Origin: Bradyrhizobium sp. dw_411
GTDB taxonomy: Bacteria; Pseudomonadota; Alphaproteobacteria; Rhizobiales; Xanthobacteraceae
DNA: 64,000 nt
Reading direction: 5' to 3'
Assembly (NCBI RefSeq): GCF_018449695.1
Contig: NZ_JAAVUY010000002.1
Coordinates: forward strand, 434,001 to 498,000
Positions 7,305 to 16,226 of this stretch are shown here, one piece after another. The notes beneath the pieces are model-generated. The model did no database searches and was not told the DNA's origin. It worked only from the letters and a program-made list of their open reading frames with translations. The position numbers and the translations under genes are program-made. Each line of letters opens with the position of its first letter. Within the stretch, counting starts at the first letter, position 1.

Positions 7305-9068
7305 ATGGACAGCCTTTCAGGATATGCCAGTCGCCCTTTTCCGTTCGTGCTGCGCTATATCCGCCAGCGTCTTGCATCCCACGTCGTCATTCTTGGAGCG
7401 GTCGTTGCTGCGGTTGCTTGTTCGGTAGGCACGCAGTATGGCGTGAAGTATCTGGTCGACGGTTTATCAGCCGGGCCAACGGGTGCTGGCGGCGTATGGC
7501 TGGCATTCGTTTTTCTCATATCGTTGATCGCCGCTGATAATTTTCTGTGGCGGATCGCGAGTTGGACCGCGAGCTTCACCTTTGTCGGCGTGACCGGCGA
7601 TTTGCGTCGCGATATTTTCCGTCACCTGACGGGTCATGCGCCGAGCTATTTCTCCGACCGCTTGCCGGGCATGCTGACCAGCCGCATTACGGCTACATCA
7701 AATGCCGTCTTCACCGTCGAGAACATGTTCGTCTGGAACGTACTGCCGCCATGCATTGCGACGGTTGCTGCCATCGCCCTGATCGGAACCGTCAGCCTGC
7801 CGATGGCGGCCGGTCTGATCGTCATCGCCGGCGGCATGGTGGTTGCGATGTTCCATCTCGCCGCGGCCGGCAAGCCCTTGCATGATGACTTCGCGGACAA
7901 GGCCGCCGCCGTGGATGGCGAAATGGTCGATGTCATCAACAATATGCCGCTGGTCCGGGCGTTCTGTGGTCTCAGCTTCGAGCACGACCGCTTTGACGCC
8001 ACCGTCAACCGGGAAACCACCGCGCGTGGGCGAAGTCTGCGCTATCTTGAAAAACTGCGGCTGACCCATGCTGCCGTTACTGTTGCGCTGATCATCGCCC
8101 TATTGGCGTGGGCGATCACGCTGTGGCAGAGCGGCGGCGCCAGCACCGGCGATGTCGTGCTGGTCTGCACCCTCGGACTTTCCATTCTGAATGCAACGCG
8201 CGATTTGGCCGTAGCGCTGGTTGATGTCACCCAGCACGTCGCCCGGTTGACCGAAGCGATTGCCACGTTGCTGTTGCCGCATGAATTGCGCGACCACCCG
8301 GAGGCCGAGCCGCTGGTCAAAAGCGGTGCCGCGATCACATTCAACAACGTTTCGTTTCGATATCCGGGTGGGCTCAGCGTATTCGATAAATTCAGTCTTC
8401 GGATTCAGCCGGGACAACGAGTCGGTCTGGTCGGTCAGTCCGGTGGCGGAAAATCCAGCCTGTTCGTTCTTCTGCAGCGGTTCTACGACGTCCAGCACGG
8501 CAGCATCACGATCGATGGTCAGGATATTTCCCGCGTTACCCAGCAAAGCCTGCGCGAAGCGATATCGGTGGTGCCACAGGACATTTCGCTATTCCATCGC
8601 TCGATCATGGAAAACATTCGATACGGACGGCCGAACGCGACCGACGACGAGGTGCTGCGCGCGGCGATCGCGGCGCGCTGCGATTTCGTCGAAACCCTGC
8701 CGGATGGGCTCGCGACCATGGTCGGGGATCGCGGCGTCAAGTTCTCGGGCGGCCAACGGCAGCGGATCGCCATCGCGCGCGCGTTCCTGAAGGACTCGCC
8801 AATCCTGCTGCTGGACGAAGCGACCGCGGCGCTCGACAGCGAATCGGAGGAGGCGATCCGCGAAGCGTTGAGCCGCCTGATGCGCGGGCGTACGGTTATT
8901 GCAATCGCGCACCGTTTGGCAACGCTGCGTAATTTCGACCGCGTCGTGATGCTGAAATCTGGTAAGATCATCGAGGACGGCCCGCCCGATCGCCTGATGC
9001 AGGGCCAGGGTCCTTATCGAGACTTGGTTACGCAGGAAATGAGCCGTCTCGCCAAGCACGCCGCCTGA
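7305..9068 (+). CDS. ABC transporter, fused membrane and ATP-binding domains (exporter type)
   Basis: 587 residues from ATG 7305. An N-terminal six-helix exporter membrane domain (about residues 20–310) is fused to a C-terminal ATPase: Walker A GQSGGGKSS near 377–385, the signature FSGGQRQR near 480, Walker B ILLLDEATAALD near 500 and an H-loop in AIAHRLATL. It works as a homodimer or with a partner half-transporter in the inner membrane. The family includes lipid, cyclic glucan and multidrug exporters; the flanking glycosyltransferase and debranching enzyme suggest a glycan or glycolipid substrate, but the sequence does not show it. Confidence 0.9.
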   Translation: MDSLSGYASRPFPFVLRYIRQRLASHVVILGAVVAAVACSVGTQYGVKYLVDGLSAGPTGAGGVWLAFVFLISLIAADNFLWRIASWTASFTFVGVTGDLRRDIFRHLTGHAPSYFSDRLPGMLTSRITATSNAVFTVENMFVWNVLPPCIATVAAIALIGTVSLPMAAGLIVIAGGMVVAMFHLAAAGKPLHDDFADKAAAVDGEMVDVINNMPLVRAFCGLSFEHDRFDATVNRETTARGRSLRYLEKLRLTHAAVTVALIIALLAWAITLWQSGGASTGDVVLVCTLGLSILNATRDLAVALVDVTQHVARLTEAIATLLLPHELRDHPEAEPLVKSGAAITFNNVSFRYPGGLSVFDKFSLRIQPGQRVGLVGQSGGGKSSLFVLLQRFYDVQHGSITIDGQDISRVTQQSLREAISVVPQDISLFHRSIMENIRYGRPNATDDEVLRAAIAARCDFVETLPDGLATMVGDRGVKFSGGQRQRIAIARAFLKDSPILLLDEATAALDSESEEAIREALSRLMRGRTVIAIAHRLATLRNFDRVVMLKSGKIIEDGPPDRLMQGQGPYRDLVTQEMSRLAKHAA

Positions 9069-9134
9069 AGCCCCTCTGACGTGTTGTGTCCTAGTGCGTC
9101 GATCACCAAAGGCAGGAAACCCGCGCGAGGTCAG

Positions 9135-11336
9135 ATGTCAGCCGAAGCCGTAACCCAGATCGTGACGTCCCGTACCGTCGAATTGGTCACGGAATCCCCG
9201 TTCTACATCCCGATGACCGGACCCGCGGCGAGGCCGCGGCGCTCGCTCAAGCATGATGACACTTTCATCGTGCTCGACAGCCACGGCGACATCGGCGCGT
9301 CCGCCGGCGGGCCGGACGGTCTGTTCAATGCCGACACTCGGTATGTTGCGCGGCTGGAGCTTGTTCTGGATGAAGTCCAGCCCCTGCTGCTTGGATCGAA
9401 TTTGCGGGATGACAATTCGTCATTAACGGTCGATCTCACCAATCCCGACGTCTACCGCAATGGCCGGATCGTGCTGCAGAAGGACATGCTGCACATCGTG
9501 CGCACGATCTTTCTGTGGCGCGGCACGGCCTATCAGCGCATCGGCGTTCAGAATCATGGTGATCGCCCGGCGAGCTTTGACCTGACATTGCTGTTCGACA
9601 ATGACTTCGCCGATTTGTTCGAGGTGCGCGGCGAAAAGCGGCCGCGACGAGGCGTCGGCACCAGCAAATTGCTTGGTCCCGCCGATGTCATGTTCGAATA
9701 TAACGGGCTCGATGGCAAATCGCGCGCCACTGCACTGCATTTCGATCCACGGCCGACGCGCATCGCGGTGAATGCCGCGACCTATCACCTCGACTTGGCG
9801 CCGCAACGGAGCAGTTCGCTGTTTGTCGCCGCATCCTGCAACAAGCCGGCTTCGAACAAGTCGGTGCCGTTCTTTCGCGGACTATTGGCGCATCGCCGCG
9901 AGATGCGCCAATCGAACGCGGGTGCCACCAGCATCGAAACCTCCAACAACATCTTCAATGAGGTGCTGTGCCAGTCGATGGCCGACCTCAACATGCTGAT
10001 GACGGACACCCCGCAGGGGCGATATCCCTATGCCGGCATTCCCTGGTATTCGACGACATTCGGCCGTGACGGCATCATCACCGCGCTGCAAATGCTGTGG
10101 ATCGACCCGCGGGTTGCGCGCGGCGTGCTGAAGCGGCTGGCCTTCTATCAGGCCAAGACGGTCGATCCGCTCGCCGATGCTGAGCCGGGGAAAATCCTCC
10201 ATGAGATGCGCGGTGGCGAAATGGCGGCGCTGCGCGAAGTACCGTTCGCGCATTATTATGGCAGCGTCGACTCCACACCGCTGTTCGTGCTGCTGGCGGG
10301 TTTGTATGTCGAGCGCACCGGCGACGATGAGACACTGGCCGAGTTATGGCCTTCGATCGAAGCGGCGTTGTGCTGGATCGACGGGGCAGGGGATCCCGAT
10401 CGCGACGGATTTGTCGAATATCAACGCGCGTCGGAACAGGGCCTCGCCAACCAGGGCTGGAAAGATTCTTACGACGCGATCTTCCATGCCGACGGGCGGC
10501 TCGCGGAAGGCTATATCGCACTGGCGGAAGTGCAGGGCTATGTCTTCGCCGGCAAGCAACTCGCGGCGCGTTGCGCGTTGCGTCTCGGACATCCGGACAA
10601 GGCGCGGCAGCTTGAGACTGAAGCCAGGCTTCTTGCTGAGCGCTTCGAAGCCGCGTTCTGGTGCGATGAACTCGGCACCTATGCGCTGGCGCTCGACGGC
10701 GCCAAGCAGCCGTGCAAGGTGCGGACGTCCAATGCAGGCCAATTGCTGTTCACCGGTATCGTGCGCGCGGACCGGGCCCGAATGGTCGCGGCCGATCTGA
10801 TGCGCCCGCATTTTTTCACCGGCTGGGGCATCCGCACCGTGGCGCGCGGCGAGGCGCGCTATAATCCGATGTCCTATCACGATGGTTCGATCTGGCCGCA
10901 TGACAACGCGCTGATCGCGCTCGGATTGGCCCGTTACGATCTCAAACACGCGGTCGACAATGTATTCGAGGCCCTGTTCAGCGCCGCGACCTACATGGAT
11001 CTGCGCCGGCTTCCCGAACTGTTCTGCGGTTTTCGGCGCGAGAAGGGACGCGGACCGACGCTCTACCCGGTCGCCTGCGCGCCGCAAGCCTGGGCCAGCG
11101 CGACGCCGTTCACCCTGCTGGAGGCCGCCCTTGGTCTGGAGTTCGATGCGCGGCGCGGCGAGATCCGGCTGCGCAACCCGCATTTGCCGGGGTTCCTGAA
11201 CGAGGTGATCTTGCGGGAGCTGCAACTGGGTCCCTCCAGTGTCGACCTACGGGTCCGCCGGCACAACGACGACGTGTCGCTCGAGGTGTTGCGCACGCGC
11301 GGCCAAATTCAGGTTTCCCTCGTCCTGACGCAGTAG
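9135..11336 (+). CDS. Glycogen-debranching-enzyme-like protein (amylo-alpha-1,6-glucosidase family)
   Basis: 733 residues from ATG 9135, which has a GAGGTC ribosome-binding site; an upstream in-frame start at 9081 is less likely. The N-terminal part (DTFIVLDSHGDIGASAGGPDGLFNADTRYVARLEL, about 45–80) matches the beta-rich N-terminal domain of bacterial debranching-like proteins. The C-terminal (alpha/alpha)6 part contains GRYPYAGIPWYSTTFGRDGIITALQ near 295–320, DPDRDGFVEYQR near 420, QGWKDSYDAI and YNPMSYHDGSIWPHDNALIA near 580. This family includes trehalose- or glycogen-related hydrolases; the exact substrate is unknown. It starts 66 nt after the ABC exporter and is probably cotranscribed with it. 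Confidence 0.88.
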   Translation: MSAEAVTQIVTSRTVELVTESPFYIPMTGPAARPRRSLKHDDTFIVLDSHGDIGASAGGPDGLFNADTRYVARLELVLDEVQPLLLGSNLRDDNSSLTVDLTNPDVYRNGRIVLQKDMLHIVRTIFLWRGTAYQRIGVQNHGDRPASFDLTLLFDNDFADLFEVRGEKRPRRGVGTSKLLGPADVMFEYNGLDGKSRATALHFDPRPTRIAVNAATYHLDLAPQRSSSLFVAASCNKPASNKSVPFFRGLLAHRREMRQSNAGATSIETSNNIFNEVLCQSMADLNMLMTDTPQGRYPYAGIPWYSTTFGRDGIITALQMLWIDPRVARGVLKRLAFYQAKTVDPLADAEPGKILHEMRGGEMAALREVPFAHYYGSVDSTPLFVLLAGLYVERTGDDETLAELWPSIEAALCWIDGAGDPDRDGFVEYQRASEQGLANQGWKDSYDAIFHADGRLAEGYIALAEVQGYVFAGKQLAARCALRLGHPDKARQLETEARLLAERFEAAFWCDELGTYALALDGAKQPCKVRTSNAGQLLFTGIVRADRARMVAADLMRPHFFTGWGIRTVARGEARYNPMSYHDGSIWPHDNALIALGLARYDLKHAVDNVFEALFSAATYMDLRRLPELFCGFRREKGRGPTLYPVACAPQAWASATPFTLLEAALGLEFDARRGEIRLRNPHLPGFLNEVILRELQLGPSSVDLRVRRHNDDVSLEVLRTRGQIQVSLVLTQ

Positions 11337-11485
11337 AGCCGGGGGAAACTTCGGCCGGGATTCGAACTTTTGTCATCGGTCCGGCTTGGTACGGGGGCCC
11401 GCGGCGCAGCGGGGCCGGCTGACTGCGCATGAATGATTGCCGAGTACGCCAACGCAGCCTTCCGATCGTGGATTCAGGAGACGAC

Positions 11486-11959
11486 ATGCGCACGAAATCT
11501 TTGTTCATGTTGATGGTAGTCGGTCTTGCCGCCCTGTCGGTCGCGGCATCCGAGGCTCAGAACGATGCGAGTGCGCCGCAGCCGAAGAGCACGCCTTCGC
11601 CGGCGCCGCCACCGTCCGTCACCATCATCGGCGCCAGGGATGCGCACGGCGTGCTCGGGCGTGACGTCCGCAGCACGACCGACGAGGACATGGGCCGCAT
11701 CGTCGATGTCATTGTCGATCGCGCCGGCATGGTCCGTGCGGCGGTGATCGACTTTGGCGGCTTTCTCGGCGTCGGCAGCCGAAGGATCGTGGTTGACTGG
11801 AACGCGCTGCATTTCGGGCGCATCGCCAACAAGAGCGACAGTATCACGCTTGAATTGACCAAGGAGCAGGTCAGCGAGGCGCCTGAATACAAGGAGGATA
11901 CGCCCATCGTGGTGCTCGGTGCGTCCGGTACGCTGCAACCATTGCAATTCGATCATTAG
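11486..11959 (+). CDS. PRC-barrel domain secreted protein
   Basis: 157 residues from ATG 11486, preceded by AGGAGA. An N-terminal signal peptide (about residues 1–24, RTKSLFMLMVVGLAALSVAASEAQ) is followed by a proline/alanine-rich linker and a PRC-barrel (about 55–150: GVLGRDVRSTTDEDMGRIVDVIVDRAGMVRAAVIDFGGFLGVGSRRIVVDW). Such proteins are common in Bradyrhizobium and probably act in the periplasm; no biochemical role is established. The adjoining glycogen and transport genes suggest a stress-related block. Confidence 0.85.
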   Translation: MRTKSLFMLMVVGLAALSVAASEAQNDASAPQPKSTPSPAPPPSVTIIGARDAHGVLGRDVRSTTDEDMGRIVDVIVDRAGMVRAAVIDFGGFLGVGSRRIVVDWNALHFGRIANKSDSITLELTKEQVSEAPEYKEDTPIVVLGASGTLQPLQFDH

Positions 11960-12055
11960 CGGAGAAATATTCTGTTCGCGCGATTGCCCCGACATTCGAT
12001 TGACCCAACCGACGATGACCGTGACGAACAAGCGGCCGTCGACGACGGTGTGGTT

Positions 12056-13294
12056 ATGTCGGCAACGGAACCGGTAACGCCCGAGCCAGCGCCTACTCCG
12101 TCGCGCGCCAGTCTGCGCGGGCTCGACTGGTTCATTTTCTTTCTGGCAGATGTGCAGACCGGCTTCGGTCCGTTCGTTGCGGTTTATTTGACGACGCAGA
12201 AATGGACGCAGGTCGAGATCGGTTTCGTGCTGTCGATCGGCGGCATCGTCGCACTGATCGGGCAGATGCCCGGCGGCGCCATCGTCGATGCGGCGAAGTC
12301 CGAACGGCTGGTGGCCGGCCTTGCCGTCGCGGCCATCGGCGTCAGTGCGCTCGGCTATGTCGTATGGCCGATCCTGCCGATCGTGATTGCCGCGGCGACG
12401 CTGCATGCGGCCGCGAGCTGCGTGCTCGGTCCTGCCATTGCCGCGATCAGCCTCGGTCTGGTGGGGCCGCTTGCGATCGGCGAGCGGTTCGGGCGCAACG
12501 CCCGCTTTGCATCGCTCGGCAATGGTGTCGCCGCCGCCGTCATGGGCACCTGCGGTTATCTGCTGTCGAGCGGCTCGGTATTTATCGTTACCTTCCTGCT
12601 GGCCATTCCGACTCTGCTGGCGCTGGCGCGGATTCGCGAACGCGAAATCGATCCGGCGCGCGCGCATGGTTTGGCGCCGCGCGAGACACCCGATGCCAAA
12701 GCGACCAGCGTTTTCGATCTGGTGCGCCAGCGGCCATTGCTGATCTTTGCCGCCAGCATCCTGCTGCTGCAGCTTGCTAATGGGGCGATGCTGCCATTGA
12801 TGGCGGGTGTCGTGACCACCCGCTCGAGCCGCTGGGCACCAGTCCTGATCGCTGCGTGCATCATCGTGCCGCAGGCCATTGTCGCGCTGAGCTCTCCGTC
12901 GGTCGGACGCAAGGCGCAGCAATGGGGACGGCGGCCGTTGCTGCTGATGGGGTTCGCCGCGCTGGCGATCCGCGGCGTGCTGTTTGCGACCGTCAGAGAT
13001 CCCTATTTGCTGGTCGCGGTTCAGGTGTTCGATGGCGTCACGGCGGCGGTGTTCAGTGTCATGATCCCGTTGATCGTAGCCGACGTCGCATTCGGCAGCG
13101 GCCACTTCAATTTCGCTCAGGGTATCGTCGGCACCGCGACCGGCATCGGCGCTTCGCTGAGCACCGTGCTGGCCGGCTATGTCAGCGACGAGTTCGGCAG
13201 CAGCGTCGCCTTTAGCGGGCTTGCGGCCGTCGCGGCGACCGGGCTGGCGCTGATCTGGTTCGTGATGCCGGAGACCCGGCGAAGCACGGCATGA
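12056..13294 (+). CDS. Major facilitator superfamily transporter
   Basis: About 412 residues from ATG 12056. The frame stays open upstream with TTG 11984 and a CTG at 11972 that follows GGAGA by 6 nt, so the true start could be earlier and the protein up to about 440 residues long. About 12 hydrophobic helices; the loop after the second helix, PGGAIVDAAKSERL, is the degenerate MFS motif A. A second-half loop reads GRKAQQWGRRPLL. Substrate unknown; similar proteins are annotated as multidrug or sugar exporters. Ends 2 bp from the convergent glycogen synthase stop. Confidence 0.85.
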   Translation: MSATEPVTPEPAPTPSRASLRGLDWFIFFLADVQTGFGPFVAVYLTTQKWTQVEIGFVLSIGGIVALIGQMPGGAIVDAAKSERLVAGLAVAAIGVSALGYVVWPILPIVIAAATLHAAASCVLGPAIAAISLGLVGPLAIGERFGRNARFASLGNGVAAAVMGTCGYLLSSGSVFIVTFLLAIPTLLALARIREREIDPARAHGLAPRETPDAKATSVFDLVRQRPLLIFAASILLLQLANGAMLPLMAGVVTTRSSRWAPVLIAACIIVPQAIVALSSPSVGRKAQQWGRRPLLLMGFAALAIRGVLFATVRDPYLLVAVQVFDGVTAAVFSVMIPLIVADVAFGSGHFNFAQGIVGTATGIGASLSTVLAGYVSDEFGSSVAFSGLAAVAATGLALIWFVMPETRRSTA

Positions 13295-13296
13295 TT

Positions 13297-14715
13297 TCAA
13301 GACGGCGACAACGCCTTGCGATAAAGCGCGCCGTAGCAGGCCGCCGAAATATCCCAGCTAAAAGATCGCGCCATTGCGCTGCGGCGCATCGAGTCCAGGC
13401 GATCCTTGGTCCCGAAGGCGGAGAACGCGCGGCGGATGCCACCGAGAAAAGACTCGGTCGAAGGCTGGCTGAACAGAAATCCGGTTTCCCCATCGGTGAT
13501 GGTTTCCGCCAGCCCGCCGGTCTGATGACCGATCGGCAGCGATCCGAACCTTTGCGCATACATCTGGCTCAGGCCGCAGGGCTCGAAGCGCGACGGCATC
13601 AGGGTGAAATCGCTGGCGGCAAAAATCCGCCGGGCCTGGCCGTCATTGAAGCCGATCACGACACCGATCGCATCCGGCCGGCGGCGATGCGCGTCGATCA
13701 AGGCTTGTTCGAGCGCGGGCTCACCACTGCCGGTCACGATGATCTGTCCGCCGGCGTCAATGATCTCATCGGCGGCCGACAGCACGAGGTCGATGCCTTT
13801 TTGATGAACGAGACGGGCGACGAGGCCGAAGATCGGCCCGCGCGACACTGCCAGACCGAATTGGTGGCGGACATAATCCGAATTGGCGCGCTTGCCTTCC
13901 CAGTCTCCGGCGCCGAATTGCTGCGCCAACTGGGCGCACACCCGTGGGTCCCAGCTCTCGTCGATGCCGTTCAGGATGCCGGTCAATTGCCTGGCGTCGG
14001 AGCGGCGTTGAAGAAGGCCTTCCAGTCCGCAACCGAGTTCGGACGTCGTAATCTCCCGGGCATAGGTCTCGCTGACCGTGGTCAGATGGGACGCGTAGAC
14101 CAGACCGCCTTTGAGAAACGATAGCTTGTCGTAGAATTCGAGGCCGTCGATATGAAAGGAGTCTTCCGGCGCGCCGATCCGTCGCAGCGACTCCTTCGGG
14201 AAAAGACCCTGATAGGCCAGATTGTGGATGGTCAGGATGGTCGGGATTTTGGTGCCGTTCCAGGCGAGATAGGCCGACACCAGCGCCGACTGCCAGTCAT
14301 TGGCGTGAACCAGGTCGGCTGCCCAATTCTTGTCCAGACTGCCTGCCGCTAATTGGGCAGCGACTGAGGCCAATCGCCCGAAGCGGATGTCGTTGTCGGG
14401 CCAATCCCGGCCCGCCTCATCGCCATAGGGATTGCCCGGGCGTTCGTACAATTGTGGACACAGGACGACGTAGACCGGCAGACCGTCCTTGGTCGATGCC
14501 AGCCCGAGCGAGCAGGCCGGCATTTCCGCCAATGCCGGGCATTGGCCAATGATTTCAAGATGTGTGAGTTGTTCGACGACGTCGCCATAACCCGGCAGTA
14601 AAACCCGAACATCGCCTTGGCGGCGAAGCGCCCGGGGTAGGGCCGCTGAAACGGCTGCAAGACCGCCCACCCGGACGAAATCATCCATTTCAGTCGTAAC
14701 GAACAAGACCCTCAA
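13297..14715 (-). CDS. glgA: Glycogen synthase (ADP-glucose starch synthase type, GT5)
   Basis: 472 residues from TTG 14715, which has GAGGG upstream; a GTG at 14733 is the alternative and would add six residues. Adds glucosyl units from ADP-glucose to alpha-1,4-glucan. The start RVLFVTTEMDDFVRVGGLAAVSAALP carries the nucleotide-sugar loop as R-V-G-G-L, where E. coli GlgA has K-T-G-G-L. The C-terminal catalytic motif EPCGLSQMYAQRFGSLPIGHQTGGLAETI is intact. A weak EcfG-like motif lies at 14742–14767. Convergent with the MFS gene and close to the debranching-like enzyme, so the block plausibly handles glycogen. Confidence 0.9.
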   Translation of the reverse strand: MRVLFVTTEMDDFVRVGGLAAVSAALPRALRRQGDVRVLLPGYGDVVEQLTHLEIIGQCPALAEMPACSLGLASTKDGLPVYVVLCPQLYERPGNPYGDEAGRDWPDNDIRFGRLASVAAQLAAGSLDKNWAADLVHANDWQSALVSAYLAWNGTKIPTILTIHNLAYQGLFPKESLRRIGAPEDSFHIDGLEFYDKLSFLKGGLVYASHLTTVSETYAREITTSELGCGLEGLLQRRSDARQLTGILNGIDESWDPRVCAQLAQQFGAGDWEGKRANSDYVRHQFGLAVSRGPIFGLVARLVHQKGIDLVLSAADEIIDAGGQIIVTGSGEPALEQALIDAHRRRPDAIGVVIGFNDGQARRIFAASDFTLMPSRFEPCGLSQMYAQRFGSLPIGHQTGGLAETITDGETGFLFSQPSTESFLGGIRRAFSAFGTKDRLDSMRRSAMARSFSWDISAACYGALYRKALSPS

Positions 14716-14741
14716 GAAAACGCCCTCACCCACGGGGAGCT

Positions 14742-14767
14742 AACTCTGACTATGCAAGAATGGTTCC
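14742..14767 (-). promoter_or_regulatory. EcfG-like promoter upstream of glgA, one mismatch
   Basis: On the minus strand: GGAAC (14767–14763), 17 nt, AGTT (14745–14742; consensus CGTT). A transcript from here would begin about 14735, just before the GTG at 14733, which favours the TTG start at 14715. Confidence 0.35.
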
Positions 14768-14912
14768 AGTTTCTCCTTGAATTAACTGGGAGAATTCCCG
14801 GGACCGTCATCGGCGGTTTACTCCGCCTTTGTCCAAGAGGCTTTCCCGGCGCGGTAGGCCCATCTAGGGTCGCGCCAAGGCTGAAAGTATAAAGGCCAAA
14901 GGGAGTTCTGCG

Positions 14913-16118
14913 ATGACCATAGAAGGAAACGATGAGGGGATTACGACACGGAGTTTCGAGGGTCTTCGCGTGCTCGATTTTTCGACCACGATTGCCGGCC
15001 CCCATTGCACGCGGATGCTGGCGGACATGGGAGCGGAGGTCATCAAGATCGAATCCGTCGAAGGCGAGACGATGCGAACCCGGCCACCGGTTCGCGGCGG
15101 TTGCAGCAGCACCTTCGGTCAGCTCAATGCCGGCAAGAAGAGCCTGGTGCTCGATCTGAAATCGCCCGATGCCGTCGAGGCGATCCGCCGGCTTGTCGCG
15201 AGCACCGATATCGTCGTGGAGAATTTTCGCCCGGGCGTGATGCGGCGGTTGAAGCTCGACTACGCCTCGCTGCAGCAACTCAACCCGAAACTGATCTATT
15301 GTTCGATCTCCGGATACGGCCAGACCGGTCCGTCGGCTGAATTGCCGGCCTATGCGCCGGTGATCCATGCGGCCTCGGGCTATGACATGGCGCATTTGTC
15401 GTACCAGCCCGGGCGCGACCGGCCGGATTATTGCGGCATCTATCACGCAGACGTGCTGACCGGCGTCTATGCCTTCGGCGCCATTTCGGCGGCGCTGTAT
15501 CAGCGCCATGAGAGCCGGAAAGGCCAGCACATCGACGTATCGATGTTGGAGTCGATGCTTAGTCTGACGCTGAACGAAGTGCAGTGGTCGCAATTCGAGG
15601 TGGCGCCGCCGAGCCGTCCGATGTTCGGCCCGGTCGAGACCGCGGACGGCTATGTGATGGTGGCGATCGCCAGCGAGAAGACGTTCCAGGGTCTGGTTAC
15701 GGCCGCTGGCCATCCGGAATGGATCGTCGATCCGCGCTTTGCGCGATATGGCGACCGGCGCAGCAACTGGAAGGAATTGATGGAGGGCATCGAGACCTGG
15801 TCGCGCACCCTCAATACCGAAAAATGTCTCGCTGAAATGAACGCGGTGGGCGTTCCCTGTTCGGCCTATCGCACGGTCGCGCAAGCCTTGAATGATCCGC
15901 AGATCGCGCATCGCGGCGCGCTGGTCGAGGTGGAAGACGACAGCGGTAAATTCAAGGTCCTGAACATGCCGTTTCGCATGTCCGGAACCAATGTCACCGC
16001 CGGAAAGCGCGCGGCGACATTGGGCGAACATACGGTTGCACTCCTGAAAGAGAGCGGTCTTTCGGACGAGGCCATCGCTGCCTTTGCCGGCAAATCGAAA
16101 GTGGCGGAACGGCGCTGA
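14913..16118 (+). CDS. CaiB/BaiF (family III) CoA-transferase
   Basis: 401 residues, ATG 14913 preceded by GGGAG. Transfers CoA between a carboxylic acid and an acyl-CoA donor. Family features: LDFSTTIAGPHCTRMLADMGAEVIKIE near residues 20–47, NAGKKSLVLDLKS near 72–84, the catalytic aspartate in YHADVLTGVYAFGAI near residue 180, and a C-terminal region with RTVAQALNDPQIAHRGALVEV. Substrate acids cannot be read from sequence. It is followed by alcohol dehydrogenase and tartrate-dehydrogenase-like genes on the same strand, so a small catabolic unit is possible. Confidence 0.9.
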   Translation: MTIEGNDEGITTRSFEGLRVLDFSTTIAGPHCTRMLADMGAEVIKIESVEGETMRTRPPVRGGCSSTFGQLNAGKKSLVLDLKSPDAVEAIRRLVASTDIVVENFRPGVMRRLKLDYASLQQLNPKLIYCSISGYGQTGPSAELPAYAPVIHAASGYDMAHLSYQPGRDRPDYCGIYHADVLTGVYAFGAISAALYQRHESRKGQHIDVSMLESMLSLTLNEVQWSQFEVAPPSRPMFGPVETADGYVMVAIASEKTFQGLVTAAGHPEWIVDPRFARYGDRRSNWKELMEGIETWSRTLNTEKCLAEMNAVGVPCSAYRTVAQALNDPQIAHRGALVEVEDDSGKFKVLNMPFRMSGTNVTAGKRAATLGEHTVALLKESGLSDEAIAAFAGKSKVAERR

Positions 16119-16129
16119 GCACATCCTTT

Positions 16130-16173
16130 GCCGACAAGCCGTTTGCAGCCAAGCCTTTTGCGGCCTTGTCGGC
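16130..16173 (+). other. Intercistronic inverted repeat
   Basis: GCCGACAAG (16130–16138) and CTTGTCGGC (16165–16173) are perfect 9-bp arms spaced 26 nt, between the CoA-transferase stop and the alcohol dehydrogenase start. No T-run follows, so it is not a classic terminator. Confidence 0.4.
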
Positions 16174-16226
16174 GGCCGCATTTCCGGCCTATCTAAAATA
16201 CAAAGCCATCGACGGGAGAGAAACAC

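Noticed and set aside
11474..13300. A 608-codon minus frame opposite the PRC-barrel and MFS genes
   Set aside because: Extremely charged, low-complexity translation typical of an antisense frame; the plus-strand genes have signal peptide, domain and membrane helices.
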